Made by a program: the position numbers and the translations under genes. A stretch of 64,000 bases of DNA from an uncultured Litoreibacter sp. Lineage in GTDB: Bacteria; Pseudomonadota; Alphaproteobacteria; Rhodobacterales; Rhodobacteraceae. Shown piece after piece: positions 62,547 to 64,000 of the stretch (its first letter is position 1; every line of letters begins with the position of its first letter). Location of the stretch: the NCBI GenBank assembly GCA_947493265.1, contig CANLQL010000002.1, positions 62,001 to 126,000 on the forward strand, given 5' to 3'. The notes under the pieces were generated by a model. It did no database searches. It saw nothing but the letters and a program-made list of their open reading frames with translations, and was not told where the DNA came from.

Positions 62547-63314
62547 ATGAAAAAACTGGAAAAAATTGCCTTCATGGCGGCCGAGACACGGATCGCACAG
62601 GATGCGGCATCCGCCCTGTCGCAGCGCTATGGCACCGCCACCCCGAAAGAGGCCGACGTGATCGTCGCGCTGGGCGGTGACGGCTTCATGCTGCAAACCT
62701 TGCACGGCACACAGCATCTCGACACGCCGGTTTACGGAATGAATTGCGGCACGGTCGGCTTTTTGATGAACGAATATCAGGAACATGACCTGAGCGAACG
62801 CCTGGAAGCCGCCACCGAAGAGCTGGTGAACCCGCTGCATATGAAGGCCATTCGCGAAGATGGCAGCGTGTCTGAAGCGCTGGCGATCAATGAGGTGTCG
62901 CTTCTGCGCGCCGGATCCCAGGCGGCAAAATTGAAGATAACCGTCGATGGCCGTGTGCGTATGGAAGAGCTGGTCTGCGACGGCGCGCTGGTGTCAACGC
63001 CCGCCGGATCCACCGCCTACAACTATTCTGCCCACGGGCCAATATTGCCGATTGGCGCGGATGTTTTGGCCCTGACAGCCATGTCGGCTTTCCGGCCGCG
63101 CAGATGGCGCGGTGCGCTTTTGCAAAAGACCGCGACCGTGCGGATCGATGTTTTGCAGCCAGAAAAGCGCCCGGTTATGGCCGATGCGGACAGCCGGTCG
63201 GCGGGCAATGTCTTGTCCGTGGAAATCCGTTCGGAACCTGACGTGAAGCACCGCATCTTGTTTGATACCGGTCACGGGTTGGAAGAACGCCTGATCCGGG
63301 AACAATTCGTCTAG
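62547..63314 (+). CDS. nadK: NAD kinase
   Basis: A 255-residue ATP-NAD kinase. GGDG motif in ALGGDGFMLQTLH (about residues 45-57), NCGTVGFLMNEY, LAINEVSLLR and TPAGSTAYNYSAHGPILP (about 151-168). Makes NADP. A GTG at 62544 directly precedes ATG 62547; ATG is chosen. Its stop overlaps the end of the convergent cupin gene. Confidence 0.96.
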   Translation: MKKLEKIAFMAAETRIAQDAASALSQRYGTATPKEADVIVALGGDGFMLQTLHGTQHLDTPVYGMNCGTVGFLMNEYQEHDLSERLEAATEELVNPLHMKAIREDGSVSEALAINEVSLLRAGSQAAKLKITVDGRVRMEELVCDGALVSTPAGSTAYNYSAHGPILPIGADVLALTAMSAFRPRRWRGALLQKTATVRIDVLQPEKRPVMADADSRSAGNVLSVEIRSEPDVKHRILFDTGHGLEERLIREQFV

Positions 63315-64000
63315 CGGGTTGCGAACGCGCCGGGCAGGGACACCTCCAGCAACTCCAATTCATCGGATGGATCGGCGTAGCGCGTCATCATGCCCGGCGG
63401 GATGACGAAAGCGTCGCCGGGTGACAATTCATGCGGGTCCTGACCGTCGCCCTCCAGCCTCAGCGTGCCCTCCATCACGAAAGTAAACAGGATATCGGCG
63501 TCATGTTTCGTGGTCGTAATCTCCCCATCTGATTTGCGGATGACATGCACGCCCGCGACATCTGCCGTATGCGCGGCGATGGTGGTGTCGCGGCTTTGCA
63601 GACCGGGGATGCGAAATGGTGCCCAGGTCGCATTTTCCGCTTTGTGGTGGACGAATTTCTGGCCTTGAAACAGGCGCTCCGGATTGGCGGGGCCGTTGGG
63701 CAATTCCATATCATGATCAATTGTGGTGACGTGTTCTGCCGGGACGCCAATCTCAATTACTTCAATATTGTCAGAGGCGTAAAGAACCCGGTGGCGAATT
63801 TCGGGCGGCTGGATCACGCAGTTTCCTGCCTCCAGGCGGAACGCCTCCCCCTGGTCCTCATAGACCAGATCGACCCAGCCCTTGTAGCAGAAGATCAACT
63901 GAAATCCGACCGTGTGGTAATGGACCATATCAGGCACAGGCCCCCCGTCAGGAATACGGATATGGGAGGCGATGATCGACCCGCCCAAGCGGTCAGGGAT
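63311..64000 (-). CDS. Cupin-domain protein, 5' end outside the window
   Basis: At least 230 residues, two cupin-like beta-barrels: the N-terminal one (GFQLIFCYKGWVDLVYEDQGEAFRLEAGNCVIQPPEIRH in part) and the C-terminal one (LFTFVMEGTLRLEGDGQDPHELSPGDAFVIPPGM in part). The frame continues without a stop to the window edge (IPDR before the TTG at 63988), so the start is missing. Bicupins of this type are sugar-isomerase-like or dioxygenase-like; function unknown. Confidence 0.8.
   Translation of the reverse strand: MPDRLGGSIIASHIRIPDGGPVPDMVHYHTVGFQLIFCYKGWVDLVYEDQGEAFRLEAGNCVIQPPEIRHRVLYASDNIEVIEIGVPAEHVTTIDHDMELPNGPANPERLFQGQKFVHHKAENATWAPFRIPGLQSRDTTIAAHTADVAGVHVIRKSDGEITTTKHDADILFTFVMEGTLRLEGDGQDPHELSPGDAFVIPPGMMTRYADPSDELELLEVSLPGAFATR

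Overview
The window reads as a chromosomal segment of a marine alphaproteobacterium of the Rhodobacteraceae (Roseobacter group). This rests on gene families and gene order: ybgC-tolQRAB-pal-cpoB-tilS-ftsH, an alphaproteobacterial Tad/Cpa pilus locus, a DUF3572 protein, a PleD-type regulator, a succinoglycan-like exopolysaccharide locus, and hom-glpX-recJ. Genes are dense, moderately GC-rich and often overlap by 4 bases. I see no insertion sequence, prophage, CRISPR array or rRNA.

Layout. 1-9 kb: Tol-Pal envelope operon running into tilS and ftsH, closed by a strong terminator, then a MOSC protein. 9.7-12.4 kb: one-carbon genes fhs and folD. 12.4-15.5 kb: PdeM-type phosphoesterase and Lhr-like helicase, two members of the ligase-associated DNA repair set. 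15.5-27.8 kb: minus-strand Tad pilus locus (two Flp pilins, CpaB, CpaC, OmpA-like lipoprotein, CpaE, CpaF, TadB, TadC, two TPR lipoproteins, CpaA) ending in an uncharacterised AAA+ ATPase. 28-34 kb: lytic transglycosylase, NUDIX, DUF983, an EF-hand protein, an ECF sigma/anti-sigma/metal-sensor operon, and a PleD-like diguanylate cyclase with a dead receiver. 34-40 kb: marR plus a 1061-residue self-sufficient reductive dehalogenase fused to its own reductase, a HAD phosphatase, and an MttB-like corrinoid methyltransferase. 40-41.8 kb: an H-NOX/diguanylate cyclase pair. 41.9-55.7 kb: exopolysaccharide locus (ExoY, Wzx, ExoV-like, ExoQ-like, ExoX-like, ExoP, ExoA and other glycosyltransferases) ending on tRNA-Glu. 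55.8-64 kb: recJ, glpX, hom, a lipoprotein/TetR divergent pair, glyA, nadK, and a cupin cut by the window edge.

How the parts may work together. Two diguanylate cyclases (one probably NO-responsive, one with an unphosphorylatable receiver) lie near a Tad pilus and an exopolysaccharide locus, which together look like a surface-attachment module; this link is inference. The fhs, folD and glyA genes handle folate one-carbon units and could take methyl groups from the MttB-like enzyme. The most unusual single gene is the catabolic reductive dehalogenase. It has two [4Fe-4S] motifs, a flavin/NAD(P)H reductase domain, a plant-type [2Fe-2S] domain and no Tat signal. It belongs to a known but small family and is the best candidate for experimental follow-up.
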